Shown here piece by piece: positions 50,901 through 59,377 of a DNA stretch of 64,000 nt. How positions within the stretch are numbered: position 1 is the first letter of the stretch; every line of letters begins with the position of its first letter. The position numbers and the translations under genes were made by a program. The DNA comes from Hominisplanchenecus_A murintestinalis (lineage in GTDB: Bacteria; Bacillota; Clostridia; Lachnospirales; Lachnospiraceae). A model generated the notes under the pieces. It ran no database searches. It saw only the letters and a program-made list of their open reading frames with translations, and was not told the DNA's origin. The stretch covers positions 104,534-168,533 of the forward strand of contig NZ_CALPCM010000002.1 in assembly GCF_943193015.1 (NCBI RefSeq), given 5' to 3'.

Positions 50901-52691
50901 AAGAGCTTTTATCACTTCTTCCTGATTCTCGTACACATACTTTGTGTACGCTGCAGAGTGCCCCGGCGTATCAAGCTCGGCAACTACACGGATCCCCCTG
51001 GATTCCGCCTGATTTTGGAACTCCTTAAATTCCTTTTTCGTGTAGTATAACTCACCCGCTTCCCCCGTTTTTTCCTTTGTTCCCGTATGGACATTATAAT
51101 AATAATCATAACGTCCCTCATTGTCCCCTGATTTCATATATTTAGACTCCTGAGTTGCCAGAGAAGGAAACGTGTCTGAATAAAGCCTGTGGGAAGCTTC
51201 CACCTGCGCCCATTTTTCATAATTCGGAGAATATGCCGGTTCTGACCATTGATTATCATTCAGGTGAATCTGCATCTCATTCAGTTTATACCACTTAACA
51301 ATCTTCGTATAGTCCTCTAAAAACTGCATTCTGGTCGGAATCCTGGCAACATCCATCATGATGCCGCGCACTGCATACAAGGGATAATCACGGATAACAC
51401 CCTTAGGCACTGCCTGATGCTCCCTGTCCTGATAAAGAATCTGCTCTACGGTAACCGTTCCATAAAGCACGCCTGTCCTTCCGGCAGATGAAATATGGAT
51501 TCCATTTTCATCTGTTACCATGAGATATCCCTCATCGCCTGTACCGTAGGTATCGCTTGTCAGGGACTCCAGATAGATATCATCAGAATCATGAGCTGTC
51601 CCTTCTTTCACATTTGGTACAAATCCGCAGATTTCTGTCAGATCCGCCTGCATCTCCCGCGCCACTTCCGCAAGCCCAAGATTAGCCGCATCATGATACA
51701 CAATCTCCGTATTTTTGCTGATTGTAAAATCTCCCTCATAACCATACCACTCCTGCAGGGAAGGCAGTACCTTCGGCTCCGGGTTCGGGTTCGCCACCTC
51801 CGGGAATAAAGCCGGATACTGGCTCGTGTTATCCCGTACAGTTACGGAAACGTTCTTTTTCGCTGTATCGTTTGCGTTTGTTTTATTTGCCGCCTTTACA
51901 ATGACATTTATGGTACGGTCACCGATACGCAGCGGAGAAAGAGTTCCATCATCGCCAATCAGCCTGTCTGCTTCACTTCCATACACCTCCACGTCATACC
52001 CTGGCACCTCAGAAATCCCGAATGCAGTATCTGTCTCAGACACCTCCACAGGCACCGCGGAATTGATTGCCTCCTGAGCGTTCGAAACCGTATGGATAAC
52101 GCCTGTCTGAGTCCCTAAAATTTCAATTTCCCTTACCGATACGGAAAGCCCCCCCGCGTTGTTATTCACCCGTTCAAAATAAAATCTCACATAACGCTTC
52201 AGGCTCGTATTTGCCATAGACGCTGCAGAAATGGTATCTACTACTGCATTATTGTCCCCGCTGTCCCTGAGAGGCTGTGTGTATACATCCTCCCATGTTC
52301 CGTCAGTTCCTGTTTCGCTGGTCTGAATCTTATACTGCGTGCTCCAGACTTTTAAATGGTACGTAATTTTAATCGTTTCTACTTCCGTTCCGGCAGCTTT
52401 CAAATCAAGCATCAGCCATTGAGGTGTATGTGTCTCATTGTCCGTAATACTATTCCTCATCTCCGGCGCCGCCCAGCGGCTGCTCTCTGTAGTATCACCG
52501 TCCACCGCCTTGTCCGGTGTACAATTTTCAACGCCGCTTTCTACCCCGGATGCCGTAGCCGGTTTATTCAAAGCCACATTTGCCGCAGCCGCCTTCACAG
52601 TCTCTATACCGAACCCACCCGGCACATACAAACTTTGGCAAATCATTGCTGCTGTAAGGACGCCTCCGGCAATACATTTCCCTACCTTCAT
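47949..52691 (-). CDS. Secreted multidomain GH20 glycosidase (second copy)
   Basis: 1580 residues. Order: signal peptide (about 1-35), F5/8 type C domain (about 38-195), Ig-like domain (about 200-290), GH20b (about 300-440), GH20 catalytic barrel (about 442-850), LamG-like domain (about 905-1085), second F5/8 domain (about 1110-1245), helical FIVAR-like region, Pro/Lys linker and two fibronectin-type III-like domains to the end. The catalytic pair is D679-E680 in SAGVDEY, a variant of the usual GGDE; AELDTPGHS upstream is typical GH20. The GVDEY/GADEY form recalls lacto-N-biosidase-like GH20 enzymes, but specificity is inferred. It lacks the LRR end module of the first GH20. It diverges from the GH84 gene. 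Confidence 0.93.
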   Translation of the reverse strand: MKVGKCIAGGVLTAAMICQSLYVPGGFGIETVKAAAANVALNKPATASGVESGVENCTPDKAVDGDTTESSRWAAPEMRNSITDNETHTPQWLMLDLKAAGTEVETIKITYHLKVWSTQYKIQTSETGTDGTWEDVYTQPLRDSGDNNAVVDTISAASMANTSLKRYVRFYFERVNNNAGGLSVSVREIEILGTQTGVIHTVSNAQEAINSAVPVEVSETDTAFGISEVPGYDVEVYGSEADRLIGDDGTLSPLRIGDRTINVIVKAANKTNANDTAKKNVSVTVRDNTSQYPALFPEVANPNPEPKVLPSLQEWYGYEGDFTISKNTEIVYHDAANLGLAEVAREMQADLTEICGFVPNVKEGTAHDSDDIYLESLTSDTYGTGDEGYLMVTDENGIHISSAGRTGVLYGTVTVEQILYQDREHQAVPKGVIRDYPLYAVRGIMMDVARIPTRMQFLEDYTKIVKWYKLNEMQIHLNDNQWSEPAYSPNYEKWAQVEASHRLYSDTFPSLATQESKYMKSGDNEGRYDYYYNVHTGTKEKTGEAGELYYTKKEFKEFQNQAESRGIRVVAELDTPGHSAAYTKYVYENQEEVIKALVDKNYLNRADYLESEGNIKEGVSFYIHNPNNFELLAIDENSTDTETRQNAVHAKIFMTALFDEYLEGDDPVFTSDTVSAGVDEYWDKNTGNNKEAFRNYMNDMYDLLGDKYGKEVRMWGALEAIPGTTEPNKNIILEIWNGRGEDNVHNRIREGYRVINVPQMFLYVTPGRYHKDIIREEYIYNNWDPTLFDGGNGGARVDKGEPSVLGAKAALWGDANRSGTTEADLNERYLRSCAMVSEKTWGGQKADDTFLEYEQTFDRLREGPGTKIANQIDSKTNVVLDYNFENVSKDGATIYDASGNGYNGTITNGTVVQQAGEAMLKFDGNTKIETPLTSLGYPYTMSFDVYLDGSENNTKESSLFSGYDGRLQAAGMNGSLSLNRDYFTQSFDYQIEQRVKHRITIVGTYQVTKLYVDGRFVKILYAAARDIDNGGSLGNQNWTDSDNNYTSTFVFPLNTIGQGFSGYLGNIKAYNKSLSTEELAAEGFTGTGEADVARNRHAYTESGNTAYLKSGENLAGSDSMKLYPAWKATDGDGHVTGAAGVSTSSESRWNSSNNDTDYLMVDLGEVRTVNKVVIDWEANRYAASYKIQVSADGKNWEDAKSVTGNTNALTTDTFTAKKARYVKMQGVQRKSGAAEYAVYEMKVYGSVDKGALKAACDTKASELKQKDVSWENANVQFEGYVLAKAVLGDVLAGQEEVERALEILQAAGKKDEALKDPEIKTLLEQESLYEIVSWNVFKEAYDAVKNAPIDIPMEQLQVLIDAMKTAQKGLVKKPNEPDKPGKPDKPAPAPGPGPQVTVTRLAAPAVTAVKSTAEGVKVSWGAAANAFSYQLYRKTGSKVTKVGGAVKGTSAIDTAPLGGKNMSYYVVAISGNPKAYTDSAAGSAKSIMLPKATGKVTAKQAKGKKAVSIKWTKVKRASSYMIYRSEGKKGKWKRIATVKKKNSYTDKKVKKKKSYSYKVIVASAKKYSPAKAAKKVVKVK

Positions 52692-52822
52692 CTTTCTTCC
52701 CCCCTGTTTACTGTCAATTTTTCAGTTTCTTTTCTCTATTATTGTATCTGAATCCTACAGATTTGTACAGCGAAACTTCTTTCTATATACTGCAAAACAC
52801 TTTATAAAAATTTTTTTGCCAA

Positions 52823-52851
52823 TTGACAAAGCCATTCCAGACTCCTATAAT
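52823..52851 (+). promoter_or_regulatory. Consensus promoter of the GH84 gene
   Basis: TTGACA at 52823-52828, 17-base spacer, TATAAT at 52846-52851: a perfect sigma-A promoter. Confidence 0.85.
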
Positions 52852-52858
52852 AAACATA

Positions 52859-52902
52859 ACAATATTGCACAATTTTATTAAATATTTTACGCAATATTTG
52901 TA
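52859..52902 (+). promoter_or_regulatory. Inverted repeat in the GH84 leader
   Basis: CAATATTGC (52860-52868) and GCAATATT (52891-52898) form inverted arms just after the expected transcription start. They may be an operator for a repressor of the glycosidase genes, or an mRNA hairpin. Confidence 0.45.
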
Positions 52903-52926
52903 ATAATTATATAAAGGAGGGCAGCA

Positions 52927-55900
52927 ATGAAAAGAAAAGCAAAAAAACTTTTCAGTCTTCTGCTGGCGGCGGCAATATTTATTACAGGAATTCCGGCAGC
53001 AGAATTGAAAACACAAGCAGCAGAAACAGAAGCCAGCACACAAGAGTATGAAATTTACCCTATGCCCCACGAAGGTATTTCTTATGGGGCAGATGTACTG
53101 GAACTGGGAAACACAGCGAACCTGGTGATTGAAAACACAATAGATACGGCGACAATTACCCGTCTCAACGATATCCTGGAGCTCAAAAGCATTACGGGGA
53201 CACGTACAGACAATGTAGCAAGCGGCACGCTAAATGTCCTGGCAGGCACAAAGGGATCCGGCGGAGCTGTAGAACAATGGTTTGACAATAATATAACTTA
53301 TAATTCAGAATTATTCGACAAACAAGATGCATATGTATTAAGCATTAAAGATAATGTGATTGCTGTTCTGGGAAAAGATACGGATGCAGCTTTTTATGGC
53401 TTAAGCACCCTGAAACTGATTATAAACCAGGCGGAAGGCGCCACAGTACGGGAACTTCAGATAGAGGATTATGCCGACGGGCAGTATCGGGGCTTTATCG
53501 AAGGATATTACGGAATACCCTGGAGCGTAGAGGACCGTATCAGCCTGATGGAATTCGGCGGCGACTTCAAGATGAATATTTACATTTTCGCGCCCAAGGA
53601 CGACGAATACCATAACAGTAACTGGAGAACTTTATATCCCGATGACAAGTTAGAAGATATCCGAGAAATGGTAGCGGCAGGAACAGCGTCAAAATGCCGT
53701 TTTGCCTGGGCTATTCATCCATTTATGCATGATAAGATTACTTCTGCAAACTATAACGAAAGCCTGCAAATCGTAAAGAATAAGTTCCAGCAGCTCTACG
53801 ATGCCGGCGTGCGCCAGTTCGTCATCTCCGCAGATGATGCCGTAAGCGACGCCCAAGTACAGGCAAACCTCTGCCGGGATATGTCCGCATGGGTCAAGGA
53901 GCATGACGGCACGTATAACCTGGTCTTTGTCCCTCAGGTATACTGCACTGCAGCAGCAAGCTGGGGCGGCGGCTATACAGTATCTACTTATTTCAACTAT
54001 TTTAAAAATCTTACAGATGTAGAGCTGATGTGGACAGGCGAATGGGTATGCCATCCGGCGTCACAGAACACTTTTACAAACTTTAAAAGCAAAGCCGGAA
54101 AGGAAGCTTTTATGTGGCTGAACTGGCCTGTAAACGACGTAAACCATAAGCGTCTTGTCATGGGACCGGCAGAAGAGGGAATTTTGAGTCCCGGCCTGAC
54201 AGACTTCCGCGGTATCGTTACCAATCCTTTACAGCAGGCAGAAGCATCTAAAACATCCTTGTTTGCAATTGCAGACTTTGCATGGAATACTTCTGATTTT
54301 TCCTGCTTTACCAGCTGGGAAGACGGATTTAAATATATTGATGCTGGAGCGCCCGAAGCATTAACGGAACTCTGCCGGCATCTGACGAATCCAAGCCCGG
54401 GAGGTATCACATCTATGGGCGAGTCAACCGCGCTTGAACCGTACATTACTGCGTTTACAAATGACTACAACGCTGACCGGGACATCACCGCAAGCGGCAC
54501 GGCTTTGATAGAACAGTTCCAAAAAATTATTACTGCCGCCGATGAATTCCAGCAAAACGGCACAAACGAAAATCTCAAAGTTGAAATGAAGCCCTGGGTT
54601 GACTCCCTCCGTTATATTTCAAAAGCATGTGTCGGCTATGTCGAAACAGCATTGGCGCTGAAAAAGAATGATGCGGACACAGTCTGCGGAAGCTATCTCA
54701 CTGCAATTAATAACTACAAAGCCTCTAAAAATTGCGAATCTCCTCTTCTGACAAAAGACGGAGACACTCAATATATCACGACGCACATGGTAGAAGCCGG
54801 AGCCATGAAAATCATGCCTTTTGCCCGGGAAATGGACACTTCCTTAAAAGAGGCGGCACTGGAAGTCCTGAACGGCAATTTCAGCGATACCATCACATCA
54901 GCAGAAAGCAGCCTGTTTTATCAGGGCCTTGGCGGTTTCTATGAAGGCGATGCCGAAAAAGTCATTGACGGTATGGATAACACTTACGCCTGGTTTAATA
55001 CTACTGTGTCTGCAAATGCCTATATTGGGCTGGATTTAGGGGACGCTTATAAATTAGACACTATCCGTATCCTGCAGGGACGGACAAATAGCGATGGAGA
55101 TATCTTTACTTCCGGCGTACTGGAGTATTCCCTGGATAATGAACATTGGACATCTATTGGCACTTACGGCACAAATGTGATTGAAGAAAACGTACTCTCT
55201 CAGTCTATAAACGCACGTTACGTCCGTCTGAGGACAACTGCCGCCACCGGAAAATGGTATTCTATCCGAGAATTCTCGGTTACCACGCGGCCGCTGGCAA
55301 CTTTCGTCTACACCAATGTAGATGCTTTTGAAGAATACCCGACAGATATAGATAAAACGACTGCAGGGATTCCTGAAATCGAAGGAAACCTTACTTTGAA
55401 ATCAGGAGAATACATTGGAATGGCATTTACAGAAGCCAGAGAGATTACATCTCTGACTGCTGATTATACGAACAAGGACAAACTGGCGCTTGAATACAGT
55501 TATAATGGATTTGACTGGTATCCGGTAGAAAACTCTTTTGAATCCATAGATGCAAAATATATCCGCCTGATAAACAAGAACAGTCAGGACATATCTTTCC
55601 ACCTGGCAGGCATCTCCCTGCAGAACAATGCCGGAACCAGAAGCATCTTTGCCACACCGGAAGGCAAAGAAGGCCATGAAGCATCAAAGGCTGCGGATGG
55701 TTCTATCCTAACCTCCTTCGTCTCCTCAGAAGGAAACGGGGAACTGACCTGGCGCATCGACGCAGGCTCTGCTGATTCCTTATACGTCTTACAGGATGCA
55801 TCCGTAATCTCTGATGCAAAAGTGTTTGTCCGCACGAACGCCGGGAAATGGAATTATATAGGAACTCTTTCTAACAGTCTGAATACATTTGAAAATCTGC

Positions 55901-56991
55901 TGTTCTACGGTCCGGTAAATGAAGTAAAGATTGAGTGGAAAGAAAAAGGTCCCGTCATCTACGAAACCTACACGAAAAAAACAGAGAGAACCGATACTGA
56001 ACAGCTGCAGGCAATCATAGCCGCTGCCGAAGAAGAAACAAAGCAAGAATTGTATACACCGGAATCTTACAACAATTTTGCACAAGCAATAACCGCGGCA
56101 AAAGAACTCCTTGAGCAGTCGGCTTCCGCCGAGGATAAAGCCGAAGCGCTCAAATCTATATACGAAGCTGCCGGAAGCCTGGTTCTCCAAAAAGAAGCGG
56201 AGGAAGAAAACAAACAGGCAAAAAAAGATTTGGCTGACGCCGTAACCAGTGCAAAGACTCTCATTGATGCAGGAGGAAGCAAATACACAGAAACCAGCTG
56301 GAACACTTTCGTACTTGCATACCACGCAGCAGCAGAAGTTTCAGAAAATGCCGACACCGCTACAGTAAAAAGGCTGCTCCTGGCGCTGCAGAAAGCAGAA
56401 AAAGAGCTTATATTGGCAGACGGAAATAATACGGAAAACCCTCCTGGCCAAACGCCCGGAGACCCATCCGTAAAACCTCCCGTACAAACACCCGGAGACC
56501 CATCCGTAAAGCCTCCCGTACAAACACCTGGAGGCCCATCCGTAAAGCCTCCTGCCCCGACAGAAGACACGATAAAGAAAGGGGATACCGATATCTGGAA
56601 AAATCTGCGTTACCGGGTAACAGACGCTGCAAAGAAACAAGTAGAAGTTTACGGTGTTAAGACAAAAAGCATGACAAAAGTAACCATTCCGGCAACAGCA
56701 AAAGTAAAAGGCATAGTATGCACGGTAACAAGTGTGTCAAAAAAAGCATTTGCGGGCATGAAAAAACTGAAATCCGTTACCATTGGAAAAAATATCACCA
56801 CCATTGGAACGAAAGCATTTTACAATGACAAAAAGCTGAAAACAATCATCGTCAAAAGTAAAGTGCTGAAAAAAGTCGCTAAGGACGCTCTGCTAAAAAC
56901 TTATAAAAAAGGAACCATTAAAGTTCCAAAAAGCAAGAAAAAATCATATACAAAACTCTTCAAAAAGCGGGGACAAAAAAAGATTAAATAG
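52927..56991 (+). CDS. Secreted multidomain GH84 beta-N-acetylglucosaminidase (NagJ/hyaluronidase family)
   Basis: 1354 residues. Order: signal peptide (about 1-31), GH84 N-terminal domain (about 40-180), GH84 catalytic barrel opening with GFIEGYYGIPWS (189-200) and holding the paired catalytic aspartates D303-D304 (SADDAVSD), a helical domain (about 480-640), F5/8-type sugar-binding domains (about 650-920), FIVAR-like helical domains (about 1020-1170), Pro-rich repeats (about 1177-1212) and the BspA-type LRR module (about 1215-1354). GH84 enzymes remove GlcNAc from O-glycans, hyaluronan-type chains or O-GlcNAc proteins. An AAAGGAGG site precedes the ATG. It is divergent from the second GH20 gene. 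Confidence 0.94.
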   Translation: MKRKAKKLFSLLLAAAIFITGIPAAELKTQAAETEASTQEYEIYPMPHEGISYGADVLELGNTANLVIENTIDTATITRLNDILELKSITGTRTDNVASGTLNVLAGTKGSGGAVEQWFDNNITYNSELFDKQDAYVLSIKDNVIAVLGKDTDAAFYGLSTLKLIINQAEGATVRELQIEDYADGQYRGFIEGYYGIPWSVEDRISLMEFGGDFKMNIYIFAPKDDEYHNSNWRTLYPDDKLEDIREMVAAGTASKCRFAWAIHPFMHDKITSANYNESLQIVKNKFQQLYDAGVRQFVISADDAVSDAQVQANLCRDMSAWVKEHDGTYNLVFVPQVYCTAAASWGGGYTVSTYFNYFKNLTDVELMWTGEWVCHPASQNTFTNFKSKAGKEAFMWLNWPVNDVNHKRLVMGPAEEGILSPGLTDFRGIVTNPLQQAEASKTSLFAIADFAWNTSDFSCFTSWEDGFKYIDAGAPEALTELCRHLTNPSPGGITSMGESTALEPYITAFTNDYNADRDITASGTALIEQFQKIITAADEFQQNGTNENLKVEMKPWVDSLRYISKACVGYVETALALKKNDADTVCGSYLTAINNYKASKNCESPLLTKDGDTQYITTHMVEAGAMKIMPFAREMDTSLKEAALEVLNGNFSDTITSAESSLFYQGLGGFYEGDAEKVIDGMDNTYAWFNTTVSANAYIGLDLGDAYKLDTIRILQGRTNSDGDIFTSGVLEYSLDNEHWTSIGTYGTNVIEENVLSQSINARYVRLRTTAATGKWYSIREFSVTTRPLATFVYTNVDAFEEYPTDIDKTTAGIPEIEGNLTLKSGEYIGMAFTEAREITSLTADYTNKDKLALEYSYNGFDWYPVENSFESIDAKYIRLINKNSQDISFHLAGISLQNNAGTRSIFATPEGKEGHEASKAADGSILTSFVSSEGNGELTWRIDAGSADSLYVLQDASVISDAKVFVRTNAGKWNYIGTLSNSLNTFENLLFYGPVNEVKIEWKEKGPVIYETYTKKTERTDTEQLQAIIAAAEEETKQELYTPESYNNFAQAITAAKELLEQSASAEDKAEALKSIYEAAGSLVLQKEAEEENKQAKKDLADAVTSAKTLIDAGGSKYTETSWNTFVLAYHAAAEVSENADTATVKRLLLALQKAEKELILADGNNTENPPGQTPGDPSVKPPVQTPGDPSVKPPVQTPGGPSVKPPAPTEDTIKKGDTDIWKNLRYRVTDAAKKQVEVYGVKTKSMTKVTIPATAKVKGIVCTVTSVSKKAFAGMKKLKSVTIGKNITTIGTKAFYNDKKLKTIIVKSKVLKKVAKDALLKTYKKGTIKVPKSKKKSYTKLFKKRGQKKIK
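56455..56557 (+). repeat. 36-bp tandem repeat encoding a Pro-rich linker
   Basis: About 2.8 copies of a 36-base unit encoding P-G-D-P-S-V-K-P-P-V-Q-T in the GH84 gene, before its LRR module. Small differences between copies suggest older duplication than in the first GH20 linker. Confidence 0.8.
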
Positions 56992-57002
56992 TATAACCGG
57001 CA

Positions 57003-57047
57003 GAAATTATCGGATTGGCAGCATTCCGCTGCCGACCCAATAATTTC
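57003..57047 (+). terminator. Terminator after the GH84 gene
   Basis: GGCAGC (57017-57022) pairs with GCTGCC (57028-57033) inside outer arms GAAATTA (57003-57009) and TAATTTC (57041-57047), followed by a T-rich stretch. Confidence 0.65.
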
Positions 57048-57063
57048 ATAAAGATTTTTCTTG

Positions 57064-57069
57064 TATAAT
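57064..57069 (+). promoter_or_regulatory. Possible extended -10 promoter of the ferredoxin gene
   Basis: TATAAT at 57064-57069 preceded by TTG; no good -35 at the usual distance. Confidence 0.4.
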
Positions 57070-57143
57070 AGCATGAAATGTATTAAAATGAATCATGAGC
57101 TTGACAAACAAGTTTAAACCGAAAACATAAGGAGGATACTATT

Positions 57144-57314
57144 ATGGCATATGTAATTTCTGACGAGTGCGTAGCATGTGGAACATGCGCAGGTGTTTGT
57201 CCTGCAGACGCTATCAGCGAAGGCGATGGAAAATATGTAATTGATGCTGACGCATGTTTAGACTGCGGTACTTGCGAAGCTGAATGCCCGACAAGTGCTA
57301 TCTCCGCTGAATAG
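57144..57314 (+). CDS. 2[4Fe-4S] ferredoxin
   Basis: 56 residues, the clostridial ferredoxin size. Two cluster motifs CxxCxxCxxxCP are complete: Cys 9, 12, 15, 19 and Cys 38, 41, 44, 48. It carries low-potential electrons in the cytoplasm, for pyruvate oxidation, hydrogenase, Rnf and similar reactions. An AAGGAGG site lies 6-7 bases before the ATG. It is monocistronic with a long terminator hairpin. Confidence 0.97.
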   Translation: MAYVISDECVACGTCAGVCPADAISEGDGKYVIDADACLDCGTCEAECPTSAISAE

Positions 57315-57342
57315 TCAACATCCAGGCACACGACAAAAACAT

Positions 57343-57415
57343 AAAGAGGCTGGTATACAGTGCGAAGCGCCCTCCTTACTATATGGGCAAAGCACACTGC
57401 ACACCAGTCTCTTTT
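57343..57415. terminator. Long structured terminator between ferredoxin and the MerR gene
   Basis: AAAGAGGCTGGT (57343-57354) pairs with ACCAGTCTCTTT (57403-57414), with inner stems (CAGTG/CACTG and GCCC/GGGC) filling the 48-base loop and a T run at the end. It serves both convergent genes. Confidence 0.8.
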
Positions 57416-58027
57416 TCACAGCCTAAAAAAGTGACGCCATTTTTTCTTATTAACAATAGGTTCTTTTGCTGCCGCCACCAGCTGGCGGTTTTTCTGATAT
57501 GTCCGAATCGTCTCATCCAGCCTGCGGAACCGCTCTTCTTCCCGTTCCTCCCGAATCTGCATGAGTACGTTCATCTCCTTAACCACGCTGTCTGTAATCC
57601 GTCCTTCCAGTTCCACATTATTATCCTGGACAACCTGGCGGAAAATTCCTGTAACGATACTCTCAAACTGTTTAAGCTTGTCCGGATCCGGCCCGATTGC
57701 CGGAAGCGTTTCTGCCTGCTCCTTTTCACTCTTCTTTTTCTCCAGGACAATTATCTTTTCACCTGCAGTGTCTTCTTTTTCTAAAGACTCCGCCTCTTTC
57801 TTTTTCAGTTCAGGAACCAGTACCTTAATTGCCTTCAGCTGAAGCCCCCTTTCCTTTAGTTCTTTGATTTTCCGAAATAATCTGATATCCTCCTCTGTGT
57901 AATAACGGTGCCCCAGCTCGGTTCTTGAAACTCCTATGTCCAGCTCTTCCTCCCAGTACCGAAGAACATGGGCCTCCACATCCACCTTTTTTGCCATGTC
58001 AGAAATCATATACCTGGTTTCGCTCAT
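57416..58027 (-). CDS. MerR-family transcriptional regulator
   Basis: 203 residues. An N-terminal MerR winged helix (about 5-75; YMISDMAKKVDVEAHVLRYWEEEL and the G-H-R-Y-Y-T-E-E-D element) is followed by a charged linker and a C-terminal coiled coil (about 130-190), with a basic end. No metal-binding Cys are seen, so it does not look like a metal sensor. Family members of this form occur in many Clostridia without a known ligand. Confidence 0.88.
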   Translation of the reverse strand: MSETRYMISDMAKKVDVEAHVLRYWEEELDIGVSRTELGHRYYTEEDIRLFRKIKELKERGLQLKAIKVLVPELKKKEAESLEKEDTAGEKIIVLEKKKSEKEQAETLPAIGPDPDKLKQFESIVTGIFRQVVQDNNVELEGRITDSVVKEMNVLMQIREEREEERFRRLDETIRTYQKNRQLVAAAKEPIVNKKKWRHFFRL

Positions 58028-58189
58028 TGACTCCCCTCCTTACCCCAAAAGTATACCATATTTTTCCTCATGGGGAATGGATAACATATCGCAAGTTCTG
58101 ACATGTTTCCCTTTGTTTCCACAAATCAAAGAAACGCCCTGCGGCACAACCGCAAGGCGTTTCTTACATACTCGAAATCCTTTACATGC

Positions 58190-58453
58190 TTAGTCCTGAA
58201 CATATGGCATCAGGGCGATATGACGTGCTCTTTTGATAGCTACAGTCAAAGCTCTCTGGTGCTTTGCACAGTTTCCTGTAATTCTTCTGGGAAGGATTTT
58301 TCCTCTCTCAGATACATATCTTTTTAATTTATTTACATCCTTGTAATCAATCTCGTTATTCTCTTTACCACAGAACACGCATACTTTTTTCCTTCTGCGG
58401 CCGCCTCTTCTCTTCATCGGAGAATCGCCTCTATCATTTCTGTTAAAAGCCAT
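58190..58453 (-). CDS. rpsR: 30S ribosomal protein S18
   Basis: 87 residues, with the S18 core (R-K-K-V-C-V-F-C-G-K and I-D-Y-K-D-V-N-K-L-K-R-Y). The Cys pair CVFC near 24-27 suggests a zinc-binding (C+) version. It is last gene of the rpsF-ssb-rpsR operon and binds 16S rRNA next to S6. Confidence 0.98.
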   Translation of the reverse strand: MAFNRNDRGDSPMKRRGGRRRKKVCVFCGKENNEIDYKDVNKLKRYVSERGKILPRRITGNCAKHQRALTVAIKRARHIALMPYVQD

Positions 58454-58498
58454 CTGTGTTTCCCTCCTTTATTTTTGTTTCCAGAACGTTTTATACTC

Positions 58499-58963
58499 TT
58501 AATTAAACGGCAGCTCCTCGTCGATACCGTCCGGGATATTCATAAATCCATCCCCTGACGCCGCACTGGGAGCCGGCCTTGCCGGCGCCGGGGCTGACGG
58601 TTCATATCCGCCGCCTCCGCCATTTGACATGGAAGCAGCTTTGCTCTCTGCAAACTCCTGATCTTCCACAACCACATCTGTGGTGTAGACCTTCTGACCA
58701 TCTTTGTTTGTATAGCTCCCGGTCTGAATACGCCCGGTTACTACAATTTTCAAACCCTGACGGAAATATCTCTCTGCAAATTCCGCGCTCTTTCCGAAAG
58801 CCACGCAGCCGATAAAGTCTGCGGTCTGCTCCCCGTCTCCATTACGCCTGAACCTGCGGTCTACTGCCAATGTGTATCTGGCGATTGCCATAGAACTGTC
58901 TCCGGAAGAATAGCGTACTTCCGGATCCCTGGTCAAACGCCCCATCAATATAACTTTGTTCAT
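58499..58963 (-). CDS. ssb: Single-stranded DNA-binding protein
   Basis: 154 residues: an OB-fold domain (about 1-108, starting MNKVILMGRLTRDPEVRY) and a Gly/Pro/Ala-rich linker. The acidic tip ends DEELPFN, slightly altered from the usual DDDIPF. SSB coats single-stranded DNA and recruits repair proteins through its tip. It lies between rpsF and rpsR, the standard order. Confidence 0.97.
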   Translation of the reverse strand: MNKVILMGRLTRDPEVRYSSGDSSMAIARYTLAVDRRFRRNGDGEQTADFIGCVAFGKSAEFAERYFRQGLKIVVTGRIQTGSYTNKDGQKVYTTDVVVEDQEFAESKAASMSNGGGGGYEPSAPAPARPAPSAASGDGFMNIPDGIDEELPFN

Positions 58964-58981
58964 TTTTCTCCTCTTCTCTAT

Positions 58982-59269
58982 CTATGCATCCTGTCTAACG
59001 CACAAATAACGGATGACATTTTCCATAATGCGGACATGTCTTTCAATCTCTGCCGGAGCAGATGACTCTGCCTCGAAATGGATGAAGTAGTAAAATCCTT
59101 CTCTCATCTTCTGGATTTCATAAGCGAGCCTTTTCTTTCCCCACTCATCAACATCCGTAATGACTCCGCCGTAACGAGTAATGTACTCTTTCACTTTCTC
59201 GACGGCAGCTGTCCTTGCATCATCCTCGATTTTTGCGTTGACAACAACGGCTAATTCATATTTGTTCAT
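58982..59269 (-). CDS. rpsF: 30S ribosomal protein S6
   Basis: 95 residues with the S6 ferredoxin-like fold (MNKYELAVVVNAKIE, then DVDEWGKKRLAYEI). First gene of rpsF-ssb-rpsR, behind an AAGGAGG site and a structured leader. S6 with S18 may feed back on this operon's leader, as known in other bacteria. Confidence 0.98.
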   Translation of the reverse strand: MNKYELAVVVNAKIEDDARTAAVEKVKEYITRYGGVITDVDEWGKKRLAYEIQKMREGFYYFIHFEAESSAPAEIERHVRIMENVIRYLCVRQDA

Positions 59270-59284
59270 GCTCTTCGCACCTCC

Positions 59285-59377
59285 TTATGGTCTCTGGCCC
59301 CCCGCCATAACAGGGAACAAGGAATTTAGTAATATATCACATCTGTCGATTTTATCATAAAAGTACAGGCTTTTCAA
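59285..59377 (-). promoter_or_regulatory. Promoter and leader hairpin of the rpsF operon
   Basis: Minus strand: TTGAAA (59377-59372), 17-base spacer, TAAAAT (59354-59349). A stem (59305-59310 with 59285-59290; TTATGG arms) sits just before the ribosome site and could sequester it. It is a candidate S6:S18-binding leader; the diagnostic bulge was not verified. Confidence 0.6.

Noticed and set aside
52700..52720. TTGACA-like element as the promoter of the second GH20
   Set aside because: It lies too close to the start codon for a -10 box and ribosome site to follow.
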